Notes: a model not told the origin generated them from the sequence alone. Shown: positions 7,517 to 15,120, counted from the stretch's first letter. The stretch is 25,981 nt of DNA from Thiotrichaceae bacterium (GCA_002746365.1 NVWZ01000013.1:33002-58982); one strand, 5' to 3'. Made by a program: numbers and translations.

Positions 7517-10500
7517 TCAGTTCTCTCTCTTCGTCAGATCTATTCCAATAACCGTGATGTCCTCTACATTTGAAAATTTTGGTGAAATTAGCTCCCAATG
7601 CTCCTGAAGAGCTACAATTAACCCTGCAAAACCCACACGCTTCTTACTACTTGGCACATCCCATCCACCTTTAGCGCCCCGATACACAAGAATAAAGACG
7701 CCTCGATTTGATCGATTGTCCCTCAGATAGTCACCGCAAAGCTGATTTTCAAGACGCTCAAATAATTTAGGACCACCCCAGTTGTTATCGGCAAGCTTTA
7801 GTTCAACTGGGACGGGGCCATCAAAACTAGTCCCATGAAATCTCAGATCAGGTCTTTTAGCATCAGCTAATTCCTCTTCTTGCGTAATGGTATATCGTCC
7901 AAACGCTCTCTCTCGTAACTCCCGAGCAATGTATTTACGCATTTCCGTTTCTTGTGTAACGGTTTTCAGAATACTAGCGAGACTACCGTCACCATGCTCT
8001 AAATCATCTTTGAGGTCTAAGAGCCGAAAAACGGCAAGCTCAGCCAACTCTTTATGGTTGCTGGGTGTACATTCTAGCTTCTCATTGAAGTCCTTCACTT
8101 GCGAAGGCGACCATGGTTCAACATTGCCTTCCTGTTCAGCTTTTGTCTTTGCATTACGCATTATCCATGACCGAGAACCTTCCTCAGGATGCATCTTAGC
8201 AATGTCCATCAGTGCAAAAAAAGAATCCTTACCCGGAATTTGATTCAGCAACTGAAAAAGATTATCCCTTGCATCCTGAGCATCATCACGTAATCCTGGT
8301 GAGAAAACACCCGTATTTGCACGATTGATATCCTCTTCACCCCGAATATGTTCATTCATCAGCAGGTAGAGTGACTTTAGATGCTCAGGTGTTTTAAACG
8401 CTTGCCTTGAAGTTACTCCATCAGCTCTCCGACCGCCTAAAATGTGTGTTACAAAAGTCATCGCTAATAAGGTTCGTTCCTTTGGATCAGCTATCTTTGT
8501 AACTCGATTTTTTAGCGTTGTAATTGCAGCATCGGGATCAACACCTGTCCATACGGCAAACCAGCGACCTAAATGCTCCAGCTTTCTAAGAGTACGACAT
8601 TTTCGAGAAGCCAATTTTCCAATGTTTTCATCCGATATGGTTGTCCCATTAAAAATCTTTAGAAGTTTGTCTAAATTGAATAAGCTTTTTGGCTCCTTTT
8701 TCAGTAGCTCGTATATACTGGTTGCTAGCTGATCCCAAGCCCACTGTCCTGACCAGCTCACATCGCTTAAAACATAATGTGCATCTGAATCAGGCATTTC
8801 TATTGATAACTCGTAACGAATTTCTTGCATGAAGAACTCACAAACAGTCTTTGGGTACATCTCGAAAAGCTTGGGGAGCCAGGTGGGAAAACCGTTCAAC
8901 TCGAAGGATGCATATCTGCATGCACGCTCAACGTCAGCAGCACTCAACTTTTTCGGCCAGTTTCTGGTTTCGATAGCCTCAATCTCAATGCCCGTGAGCC
9001 CAAAAATAACAGCATAGGGCGTCGTATTGACTGGGGCACCCTCTGATCGAATTTTCGGCTCATGGCTTCGCCAAAAAGAAACTGTGCCATCCCTATAGAA
9101 ACGTGCAACCTTCTCACCGTGAACAGGTATTAGTGTTTTCCAATTATATTCGGTCCAACGCCCCGTTGTACTCATCTCATCCCTTGTTTGATCAAGGAGA
9201 TAAATTAAAGAGTTTGTAATGGTACCAGGCTTCTCACTCAGCTCAGTACAGACCTTTTCAAAATTGTCGTTAAAGTATTTCTTCCAGCCTGCGTGGTATT
9301 TCTCTTGTTTCCTTTTATTGGATTCGTCACGCCTTTTCCACCTTTTGTCCTGCTGCTTCCAGCTGCGCTCTTGTTGACTTTGAGCGGGTGGTCTTAAATA
9401 AATACCTAAACGCTCAGATAACTCATTATTAACGGCCACTAACTTCTTTAGTTGCTCACGCCATTTACGCGGTCGCTTAGCTGACTTATAGAGATCAAAA
9501 GCCAGTGACAAACCGACCAATTTATCATCCAGAAACTCTCGATTAGAAACCTCCTTTTTTACATACTCAAAGTCATCTTCTTCAAACCTCCAGAACGATC
9601 CAAAAATCGAGGCTTGCCAAAAGTTGGTCACTCGCTCTCCACGTTTCTTATCAAGAGTCTCCCTCGATCTTTGTACCTCAAACCAGAACAATATCCTGTT
9701 CATTTCTTTCCATGCAGGAATGATCTTTGAAAATTCGACCTTAACTTTAGTCGGTTCATCGCTACCATAACTGTGCACAGCCGATATTTTATGCAGAATT
9801 GCTAGCGCATCTGACTCGAGCGATGCTGGGTGACGTTTCAAGACTAGTCTCTCAACTGCTTTAGATGCTGGAACAATTAACCACTGAAATTTTTTGGATA
9901 CTTCGCAATACCTATGTTCAATCATTGGAGGAACACTAAGCAACCTGCTCAAGCCTGTAACAAGTTGTGGAAGCAACTCAACATCAGCGGCACCAACAAA
10001 CTCAGTCACACTGTCTGTTAGATGATCAACAGTAAAGCGCTCTTTCTGTCCAGTCTTTTCCAAGCATGCTAAAAGCCAGACTATAGTCTGTTCTGTCGGC
10101 AAAGTACCCTCAATAGTCTCAGCAAGCCATTCCCGCTTAAGTTCAACAGCCTCTGTCAGAAAACTTTGACGAACATGTTCTTGATTTTCTTCAGAACCAA
10201 TAGCCTTGATAACTCTAAATGCAGTGATACGAGTGTATCGTCCAGCAGTCGATTTCAACGCAATTACCATGGCTTCGGGCACTAAATCTACAAGCTCTCC
10301 GAGCCATACCATACGGAGTAAAAATGCCTCCAAATCATCATTGCCCCTATACTTTTGGAGCAATTCACGAACATCATCAGTTAAATCAGGATTTGCAAAA
10401 CGCTGTGCTGCTGCATAATCATGCATTGAGTGAGCAGTAGTACCATTAGCCATTTTCTCACAAACTTCATTCAATATATTACTGCGAACTTCTAAAGGGA

Positions 10501-11863
10501 GCTGACTAGGATCGCCTCCTTCAAAGATAATCTCAGGCGCAACTTTACGAACACGCTCGCTAATCTTCTCGTTCAGAATTGCCAACCAGGGCAAGATAGG
10601 ACGCAACTTGGGGACAACAATCTCCAAACCATACTGATTACGAAAAAATAGCCCTTCAATAGTTCGACGTGAAGTTTCACGTTTGAGTAGTTCATTGAAC
10701 CACTCGGCGGTAAGGTACTCTCGCACCGAACTATGGTGGAAGCGTACCGTTCCATAAATCTCCTCATCAAATATGGGTCGCGATAACAAAGTTGATTGAG
10801 CCTTATCATCCCAATCAGGAAGCACAGATTGAACGGCAATTCCTTTGGAATTCTCAGTTCCATCAGGAACTCTAATTTCTGGGTTTTGTGTCAGCGTGGT
10901 GGCTGCCGCCAGCAACATAACCCCATTACGAGCACGCTCTGCAGACAATGGGTTGGTATCGGCGCGACCTTGGTCACGCTCAGCCAACCTTCTATCGATA
11001 CTGTTTCGCATTAACTCAAAACGGGTCCCAATCCGATTTTTGTCGATCCAAAATTCAGTAAGCTCTTCCAGATCCTGAGGACGCGATGTGAACGACCAGG
11101 CGTCAGCGCGCTCCACCGCATCGATGAAAGCTTTGCTGTCCTTGATTCCTCGTGCCTTGACAAACACTTCAACCTTTTCAGGTGTGAGATCTTCAAATAC
11201 GACTATCTTAAAAATCGACTTGTCGCTATCCTGTGTTCCAGTCTCAGTCTGCAAGCTTCCTTCAGTAGGATCTTCATCAACCTGTGGGACACGCTCCAAT
11301 GTATTAGCTACGGCATAAGGTAGAAAAGCGGTACAATAGGCTAGATCTGACTTAGACCGCCATGCATGAGGACGACTAGTTATGACGATATGCGTCCGAT
11401 CCATGGCTGTAAAAATCCGTCTGCTCAGTTTTTTGATCGCTAGCTCAAAGTCACGAGGATTTCGAAGACGTGCTTCGTCCACTGAGTCCAGAAAAAGCCA
11501 TCCTTTCTCACCGGACATCAACCATTCTTCGAAAGTCTCATAGGTTCCAACCTCAAAAGCATCTTCAAAATCTCTTGAGATATGTTCTATACGAAGATAA
11601 AACGCAGGCTTTCCCTCTATCCTAAGCATACGTGCAACATTGCGAATTTCCTCTGTTTTACCCGAGCCTGCCTCAGACAGAATAATTAGACGATTCTCTT
11701 TAATTAAGTCAGGCCAGCTGATGTTCCCGCCAATGCCGAATGTTCGGCTATAATCAGCCTCATCGTTTTCGCTACTCTGTTTCGAAAGCTCTTTAAAAGT
11801 CCTGTGGAGCTCAATAAACTCGTAGCTAGAATCAAAAGTCGTTATTGGATTCATTTTATTCAT
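7517..11863 (-). CDS. Giant P-loop NTPase with C-terminal PD-(D/E)XK-like nuclease domain
   Basis: A 1448-residue cytoplasmic protein. An N-terminal P-loop domain has a Walker A variant LSEAGSGKT (62-70), a Walker B WLFLDSVDEARL (122-133) and an IVITSRP sensor-like strand (159-165), the pattern of NACHT/STAND-type ATPases. About 1100 residues of mostly helical, repeat-like sequence follow, including a highly charged stretch in the middle. The C-terminal domain has RPDLRFHG (1337-1344) and PVELK (1352-1356), a good PD...ExK nuclease core (D1339, E1354, K1356), then LENQLCGDYL. This sensor-ATPase plus nuclease build resembles phage-defence proteins, but I cannot name a described system. Its start overlaps a 70-residue ORF by 4 bp (ATGA), suggesting translational coupling. 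It occupies a 5-kb cassette, far above the usual size. Confidence 0.85.
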   Translation of the reverse strand: MNKMNPITTFDSSYEFIELHRTFKELSKQSSENDEADYSRTFGIGGNISWPDLIKENRLIILSEAGSGKTEEIRNVARMLRIEGKPAFYLRIEHISRDFEDAFEVGTYETFEEWLMSGEKGWLFLDSVDEARLRNPRDFELAIKKLSRRIFTAMDRTHIVITSRPHAWRSKSDLAYCTAFLPYAVANTLERVPQVDEDPTEGSLQTETGTQDSDKSIFKIVVFEDLTPEKVEVFVKARGIKDSKAFIDAVERADAWSFTSRPQDLEELTEFWIDKNRIGTRFELMRNSIDRRLAERDQGRADTNPLSAERARNGVMLLAAATTLTQNPEIRVPDGTENSKGIAVQSVLPDWDDKAQSTLLSRPIFDEEIYGTVRFHHSSVREYLTAEWFNELLKRETSRRTIEGLFFRNQYGLEIVVPKLRPILPWLAILNEKISERVRKVAPEIIFEGGDPSQLPLEVRSNILNEVCEKMANGTTAHSMHDYAAAQRFANPDLTDDVRELLQKYRGNDDLEAFLLRMVWLGELVDLVPEAMVIALKSTAGRYTRITAFRVIKAIGSEENQEHVRQSFLTEAVELKREWLAETIEGTLPTEQTIVWLLACLEKTGQKERFTVDHLTDSVTEFVGAADVELLPQLVTGLSRLLSVPPMIEHRYCEVSKKFQWLIVPASKAVERLVLKRHPASLESDALAILHKISAVHSYGSDEPTKVKVEFSKIIPAWKEMNRILFWFEVQRSRETLDKKRGERVTNFWQASIFGSFWRFEEDDFEYVKKEVSNREFLDDKLVGLSLAFDLYKSAKRPRKWREQLKKLVAVNNELSERLGIYLRPPAQSQQERSWKQQDKRWKRRDESNKRKQEKYHAGWKKYFNDNFEKVCTELSEKPGTITNSLIYLLDQTRDEMSTTGRWTEYNWKTLIPVHGEKVARFYRDGTVSFWRSHEPKIRSEGAPVNTTPYAVIFGLTGIEIEAIETRNWPKKLSAADVERACRYASFELNGFPTWLPKLFEMYPKTVCEFFMQEIRYELSIEMPDSDAHYVLSDVSWSGQWAWDQLATSIYELLKKEPKSLFNLDKLLKIFNGTTISDENIGKLASRKCRTLRKLEHLGRWFAVWTGVDPDAAITTLKNRVTKIADPKERTLLAMTFVTHILGGRRADGVTSRQAFKTPEHLKSLYLLMNEHIRGEEDINRANTGVFSPGLRDDAQDARDNLFQLLNQIPGKDSFFALMDIAKMHPEEGSRSWIMRNAKTKAEQEGNVEPWSPSQVKDFNEKLECTPSNHKELAELAVFRLLDLKDDLEHGDGSLASILKTVTQETEMRKYIARELRERAFGRYTITQEEELADAKRPDLRFHGTSFDGPVPVELKLADNNWGGPKLFERLENQLCGDYLRDNRSNRGVFILVYRGAKGGWDVPSSKKRVGFAGLIVALQEHWELISPKFSNVEDITVIGIDLTKREN

Positions 11864-12072
11864 CGCTCTAAATTAATAGATTTGTGAGGTGATGTTGGTT
11901 TATAGAGGAAAAGTGGGGATAGTCTAGAGGGATTATTTATTAGCCACTTTCCGAAACTGATTATTTTTAATCCCGCCACACCCTTTAATTCATGTTTCTC
12001 GGTAAGGTGCGAAGACTCTTCAATTATGGCACCCTTCATACCTAGAGCGTATATTATGTAATTAATTGTCAT
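11860..12072 (-). CDS. Small ORF coupled to the NTPase-nuclease gene
   Basis: A 70-residue ORF whose ATG at 12072 follows AAGGAA at good spacing and lies 16 bp after the cassette boundary at attC site 4. Its TGA overlaps the ATG of the giant NTPase gene (ATGA), so ribosomes finishing here could start the large protein. The sequence has a hydrophobic N-terminal stretch (INYIIYALGMKGAII) and a basic, proline-containing end (PTSPHKSINLER). I recognise no family. It may be a real small partner protein, or a leader ORF whose translation serves mainly to deliver ribosomes to the large gene, which has no good ribosome site of its own. Confidence 0.5.
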   Translation of the reverse strand: MTINYIIYALGMKGAIIEESSHLTEKHELKGVAGLKIISFGKWLINNPSRLSPLFLYKPTSPHKSINLER

Positions 12073-12087
12073 TGGTTTCCTTATTCG

Positions 12088-12168
12088 CCCTAACGCCAGC
12101 CGTAACTAGCACATTTGTAGTGAGCGAAGCGAACCAAATATGCGACCTCGTTTACGGCCTTGTTAGCC
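12088..12168 (-). other. attC site 4
   Basis: Outer boxes CCCTAAC (12088-12094) and GTTAGCC (12162-12168), with inner arms GCCGTAA/TTACGGC and ATTTG/CAAAT around a loop that includes GAGCGAAGCG. It is 81 bp long and contains the TAA stop of the PIN-like ORF. Confidence 0.82.
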
Positions 12169-13254
12169 ATTAAGGCCATTAAGCACCCTAAGCGCACCAG
12201 AAGCCGATGACTCTACAACACAGGAAAAATCTCGCATTAACCCTAAGTGATTTTGGCTCACTAGAGTCTTGAGCGGGGTTTCAGTTAAAAACATGTTGCA
12301 ATATCCTATGGCTGCTTCGGCATGATGAAAATCCAGAAGGTCATTTCCTGTAAGCTGTCGGCTTTGATCCCACCTTACTGCTGCATGACAACATGCCCCA
12401 ATATGCAATGTACGAACCGATTTTGAAAACTTACTAAGTCTTTCTTTCTTCGAAATATTTTCACTACTCTTTTCGAAATCCTCGTACCTTGCGTCACCCA
12501 CCTCTTTGAAAAGCTCTAACATATCTTCTTTAAATAGACTTAACCCACCCTCAAACTCAACGCGATATACTTGTTTATAACTCCGTATTTTATTTGCATA
12601 CTGCTTATTGCCAGCGTTAAGCAGGTCTGCTGTTTGTTGCCAACCTTGTTGATGCCATTCCTCAAAACCTAAATAACCAATCATTTCTGTAAGCGATATT
12701 TCCCACATGTGGTCAAAGAAGGCCTTTTGAATTACAAGTTCTTCAGATGCATCAAAAGGTGTTTGATGTGGGTGAGTCTCACCAAATATGTAACTCAACT
12801 TTGTCCATACCAGAGCATTTAATGGGATGAGGTCATCTGCCCCAGCCTGCATATAGATAGCGTTACACAACTCCTGACTAATTCGCTGAGGGTGGACAAT
12901 AAGTGTGACGCCAAGGCTCATGCGATCAATTAGATTTGCTGTGGCAATCCTTGTTTCTGCATCGCTTTGCTTCATAAGTTCCACGAAAACTGATTCAGAT
13001 ATAGGACAAACAGCTACTCCATCATCAACTAAACACTTTATCTGTGATAACAGTAACACTAGTTCTCGATTATCATTTCTACCGAGCTCGACATCTCGTA
13101 AGAGTATCCAAAACCGCAAATCCAGATAAATCCTATACTTGGTCGCAATCTCTGTACCCAGTTGTATTCGTTTTCTTCTTACGTGTTGGTCAAGCGAAAC
13201 ATCTGCCTGTGCACGATGAAAATCTATTGTATTGACGATATTTTCAATCCCCAT
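12163..13254 (-). CDS. PIN-like domain protein (predicted nuclease), cassette-borne
   Basis: A 363-residue protein. Near the N-terminus KYRIYLDLRFWILLRD (about 39-54) matches the first PIN strand, with D44 as the likely first metal ligand. SESVFVELMKQ supplies a conserved Glu around 90. The C-terminal block NDLLDFHHAEAAIGYCNMFL (about 309-328) has the Asp-containing helix and the strand preceding a FLTE-type acidic site seen in PIN-like proteins, as metal-dependent nucleases have. The middle part is helical and family-specific, with many charged residues. The protein is twice the size of a VapC toxin and no antitoxin gene is adjacent, so a plain toxin-antitoxin pair is unlikely. ATG 13254 lies 20 bp after the attC 5 boundary; TAA lies in attC 4. 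Substrate is unknown. Confidence 0.75.
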   Translation of the reverse strand: MGIENIVNTIDFHRAQADVSLDQHVRRKRIQLGTEIATKYRIYLDLRFWILLRDVELGRNDNRELVLLLSQIKCLVDDGVAVCPISESVFVELMKQSDAETRIATANLIDRMSLGVTLIVHPQRISQELCNAIYMQAGADDLIPLNALVWTKLSYIFGETHPHQTPFDASEELVIQKAFFDHMWEISLTEMIGYLGFEEWHQQGWQQTADLLNAGNKQYANKIRSYKQVYRVEFEGGLSLFKEDMLELFKEVGDARYEDFEKSSENISKKERLSKFSKSVRTLHIGACCHAAVRWDQSRQLTGNDLLDFHHAEAAIGYCNMFLTETPLKTLVSQNHLGLMRDFSCVVESSASGALRVLNGLNG

Positions 13255-13273
13255 TTCTACTTTTGTATTTAAA

Positions 13274-13336
13274 AGCTGACGTTCGAGTTAAGTGGCCAAG
13301 CGATTAGCGAGGCCATACTTAAACGAATTGTTAGCT
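13274..13336 (-). other. attC site 5
   Basis: Outer boxes AGCTGAC (13274-13280) and GTTAGCT (13330-13336); the left box carries a change from AAC to GAC, so on the cassette strand the core reads GTC instead of GTT. Inner arms TTAAGT/ACTTAA and GGCC/GGCC pair around AAGCGATTAGCGA. The 63-bp site contains the stop of the HNH ORF. The core change may impair recombination. Confidence 0.75.
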
Positions 13337-14011
13337 GCCGTATTTTTGTAGATACTCTTCAAACGTAGAATATCTTTTGATATTCCGTGCTTTATTGGTT
13401 TTTCCCAATATTGTATTGTCGATTCTTCGATGCATAAACACTACTAGCCGTTCAAATCGAGAAATTGGAATCATATCCCATTTAGCGCCGAACTCTTTCT
13501 TGATAGCACCATATATAATGGTGTACTTCATTTTCACTTTACCAACATCCGCTGTTTTGAATTCATGATAACGATCAATTAGGCGCTTTATGTAATTTCT
13601 ATGATTTGCGCTAGAAGCTATTGTGCCTTCTGGTGCGCTAATTTTTATAAACTTCTTTTGTGTTTTTATTTCTACCTTGTTTGCTACTACTCCATTATTT
13701 ACGCCTGAATTGAAATTCAAGACATTGTTTGATTGCGACTTTTGTTGTGGTGCTGAGTTATTTCCCTTCATCAGTGATATTTTTAACCGCAACACCTCAT
13801 TTTCTGTAATTTCTCCTGCCGTCACCTTTGCATGACAGTTGCTGCATAATAAGATTAAATTTTCTTCTTCATGCTCATTATTATCTGAATATGGTTGAAT
13901 ATGGTGGATTTCAAAGGTTGTAACATCAGATTCACCGCACATAGAGCAAGCCATGCCAGCTTCTTGATAAATCTTTTTCTTTATCTTCTCAGGGATGGCT
14001 TTTCTGCCCAA
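13331..14011 (-). CDS. HNH endonuclease-like protein with extra C-terminal domain
   Basis: A 226-residue protein. The N-terminal HNH domain has C22-x2-C25, HH at 36-37, N51 and C56-x2-C59-H60, a complete HNH/zinc set (CSMCGE, FEIHHIQPYSD, NLILLCSNCHAKV). A Gln/Asn-rich linker (about 82-115) leads to a basic helical C-terminal domain (about 130-226: NYIKRLIDRYHEF, KYTIIYGAIKKEFGAKW, FERLVVFMHRRIDN), perhaps DNA-binding. The start is TTG 14011, chosen because AAGGAG lies 7 bases upstream and the frame reads MGRKAIPEKIKKKIYQEAG, a standard HNH opening. The TAA stop lies in attC 5. A single-strand or double-strand DNA nicking role is likely from the domain; its biological role is open. Confidence 0.82.
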   Translation of the reverse strand: MGRKAIPEKIKKKIYQEAGMACSMCGESDVTTFEIHHIQPYSDNNEHEEENLILLCSNCHAKVTAGEITENEVLRLKISLMKGNNSAPQQKSQSNNVLNFNSGVNNGVVANKVEIKTQKKFIKISAPEGTIASSANHRNYIKRLIDRYHEFKTADVGKVKMKYTIIYGAIKKEFGAKWDMIPISRFERLVVFMHRRIDNTILGKTNKARNIKRYSTFEEYLQKYGS

Positions 14012-14330
14012 CGTGCTTCTCCTTGTTACAACTAAGAATTACTATACGAACCCATCGATCCTTGCAGCACATATTAGTAATGCCTAATATTTTGAAGTGA
14101 ATTATTGTTTCTAAGGAAAATAACACAATTCTTGTCTCATTATCAATTTAGGCAGGTTCAGACTGTAGGATTAATAACATGCTGCACAATCTGTGAATAT
14201 TTAATTGATCATTACTTTGGATCCTGAATATCAACTTCGGAGGTTGTGAATAGCCAGGTTCTATTACTGTCTAATCGTCCGTTTTGTTCATAAACCTCTC
14301 GTATCTACAGCCAGTCATGAATGACAGCAG

Positions 14331-14351
14331 TTGGCCGAAAATACTCGGTCA
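14331..14351 (-). repeat. Right copy of the 21-bp inverted repeat flanking the cassette array
   Basis: On the + strand it reads TTGGCCGAAAATACTCGGTC, the reverse complement of the copy at 5698-5718 with one difference. It lies directly next to the first toxin-antitoxin boundary repeat. Confidence 0.6.
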
Positions 14352-14357
14352 AAACTA

Positions 14358-14446
14358 TTTTTTGAATGTCTCCTTTGTACGAATTTGTTGGCTTTTTCTG
14401 ATTTCCACCAAGGTCAGTTAAGTGGTGAACTGGTCGATTGAGATAA
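14358..14446 (+). repeat. Toxin-antitoxin boundary repeat, copy 1
   Basis: Shares TGTCTCCTTTGTACGAATTT with copy 2 and CCAAGGTCAGTTAAGTGGTG with copy 3 (16661), plus GGTC-ATTGAGAT with copy 4 (15931). It lies just downstream of the parE-like toxin gene. Confidence 0.75.
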
Positions 14447-14456
14447 AATTGCTGCC

Positions 14457-14750
14457 CTATTTTTTTAAGTGTAATTTTGGATCCATACGTTCGTGAAGTA
14501 TCCTCACTACAAGAATTGATGAGGAAAGATTTCTGTAGAAGATTATGTGGCTCTCGTGCGGGAAACGTAAATACTCTGGCAAGATGTCTTCAGCACTGTG
14601 CCCCATGTTTGGATTGTCAGCTAATAACTCAATACATTCTTTTAGTGCTTCAAAGTACTTTTGTGTTTGAGCTACACCAAAACTCTTTACTGAATACGCA
14701 AGAATTTCTTCTACATCCCTGTCAGCTTCTTCCGTTAGTTGATATTTCAC
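14457..14750 (-). CDS. ParE-family toxin
   Basis: A 97-residue RelE/ParE-superfamily protein. It begins with MKYQLTEEADRDVEEILAYS, the typical first strand and helix, and contains FGVAQTQKYFEALKECIELL, NPNMGHSAEDI, the FPHESHIIFYR strand and a final ILVVRILHERMDP, the last motif being characteristic of ParE toxins. Family members bind DNA gyrase or, in RelE branches, cleave mRNA; the ParD partner points to the gyrase-poisoning branch. The start is GTG 14750, overlapping the antitoxin stop by 4 bp (GTGA), which ties toxin translation to that of the antitoxin. The length is normal and the gene looks intact. Confidence 0.92.
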   Translation of the reverse strand: MKYQLTEEADRDVEEILAYSVKSFGVAQTQKYFEALKECIELLADNPNMGHSAEDILPEYLRFPHESHIIFYRNLSSSILVVRILHERMDPKLHLKK

Positions 14751-14983
14751 CGTTTATTAGCTTTTACGTCATTCCAGATATCATCCAGAGTTCTCTTTGA
14801 AATACCACTTGCTTCACCTTTTTTTAAAGCCTTCACAAGGAGTTCACGCTTATTCTGAGCGTCCTGATCCTGACGAATTAGGTCACGCACATAATCGCTG
14901 GCATTGCTGTATAAGCCGCCGCCAACCTGATCCTCAACCCATTCTTTCATTGGGTCTGGTAAAGAAACGTTCATCGTTGCCAT
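14747..14983 (-). CDS. ParD-family antitoxin
   Basis: A 78-residue antitoxin with an N-terminal ribbon-helix-helix DNA-binding domain (MNVSLPDPMKEWVEDQV, then SNASDYVRDLIRQDQ) and a C-terminal toxin-binding region (ALKKGEASGISKRTLDDIW), as in ParD/CC2985-type proteins. ATG 14983 was chosen over a longer frame because AGAGGTG lies 8 bases upstream and the ribbon strand begins immediately. An inverted repeat centred about 35 bp upstream is a likely operator for autoregulation with the toxin. It precedes and overlaps the toxin gene. Confidence 0.92.
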   Translation of the reverse strand: MATMNVSLPDPMKEWVEDQVGGGLYSNASDYVRDLIRQDQDAQNKRELLVKALKKGEASGISKRTLDDIWNDVKANKR

Positions 14984-15004
14984 AATTATCACCTCTAGAA
15001 CCAG

Positions 15005-15033
15005 TATGGCATATTTTGGCAATCTTTGCCATA
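15005..15033. promoter_or_regulatory. Inverted repeat, probable parDE operator
   Basis: Perfect 7-bp arms TATGGCA (15005-15011) and TGCCATA (15027-15033) enclose a second small inverted repeat GGCAA/TTGCC. The site lies 22-50 bp upstream of the ParD start, where ribbon-helix-helix antitoxins bind. Confidence 0.6.
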
Positions 15034-15040
15034 ACGCTCA

Positions 15041-15120
15041 TTTTTTCAATGTCTCCTTTGTACGAATTTACCCACTTTTAGTGATTTCTAACCAAGATCC
15101 TAAATGTGGTGGCAGATTGC
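15041..15120 (+). repeat. Toxin-antitoxin boundary repeat, copy 2
   Basis: Identical to copy 1 over AATGTCTCCTTTGTACGAAT, then diverging but keeping GTGATTTC, ACCAAG-TC and TGTGGTGG. It separates the ParDE operon from the next toxin gene. Confidence 0.72.

Larger units (their letters stand above)
5816..14030 (-). mobile_element. Integron gene-cassette array without integrase in view (CALIN-like)
   Basis: Five attC-like imperfect palindromes of 56-97 bp punctuate a series of minus-strand ORFs, each lying directly downstream of an ORF. The implied cassettes, cutting at G/TT of each core box, are 5822-6474, 6475-7104, 7105-12093, 12094-13279 and 13280-about 14030. No integrase gene or attI site is in the window; an integrase could lie further to the right or be absent from the genome. 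Short promoterless cassettes of unknown function in one orientation are typical of sedentary chromosomal integrons. The right-hand boundary is uncertain because no attC was found upstream of the HNH ORF. Confidence 0.82.
14012..14456. other. Gene-poor stretch between cassette array and toxin-antitoxin block
   Basis: About 445 bp with no full-length gene. On the minus strand, 14212-14304 is a stop-to-stop frame of 30 codons (REVYEQNGRLDSNRTW then LFTTSEVDIQDP), continuing upstream past one TAG into TAVIHDWL. This reads like coding remnant rather than random sequence, but no start or family is clear. The right part holds the inverted-repeat copy at 14331 and the first copy of the toxin-antitoxin boundary repeat. 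No attC could be recognised upstream of the HNH ORF. Confidence 0.5.

Noticed and set aside
7241..7573. A 110-residue + strand open frame
   Set aside because: It has no ribosome site and lies opposite the more protein-like minus-strand remnant and the end of the NTPase gene.
14026..14115. A sixth attC upstream of the HNH ORF (TTACAAC ... GTTTCTA)
   Set aside because: Boxes match poorly and the arms do not pair convincingly.
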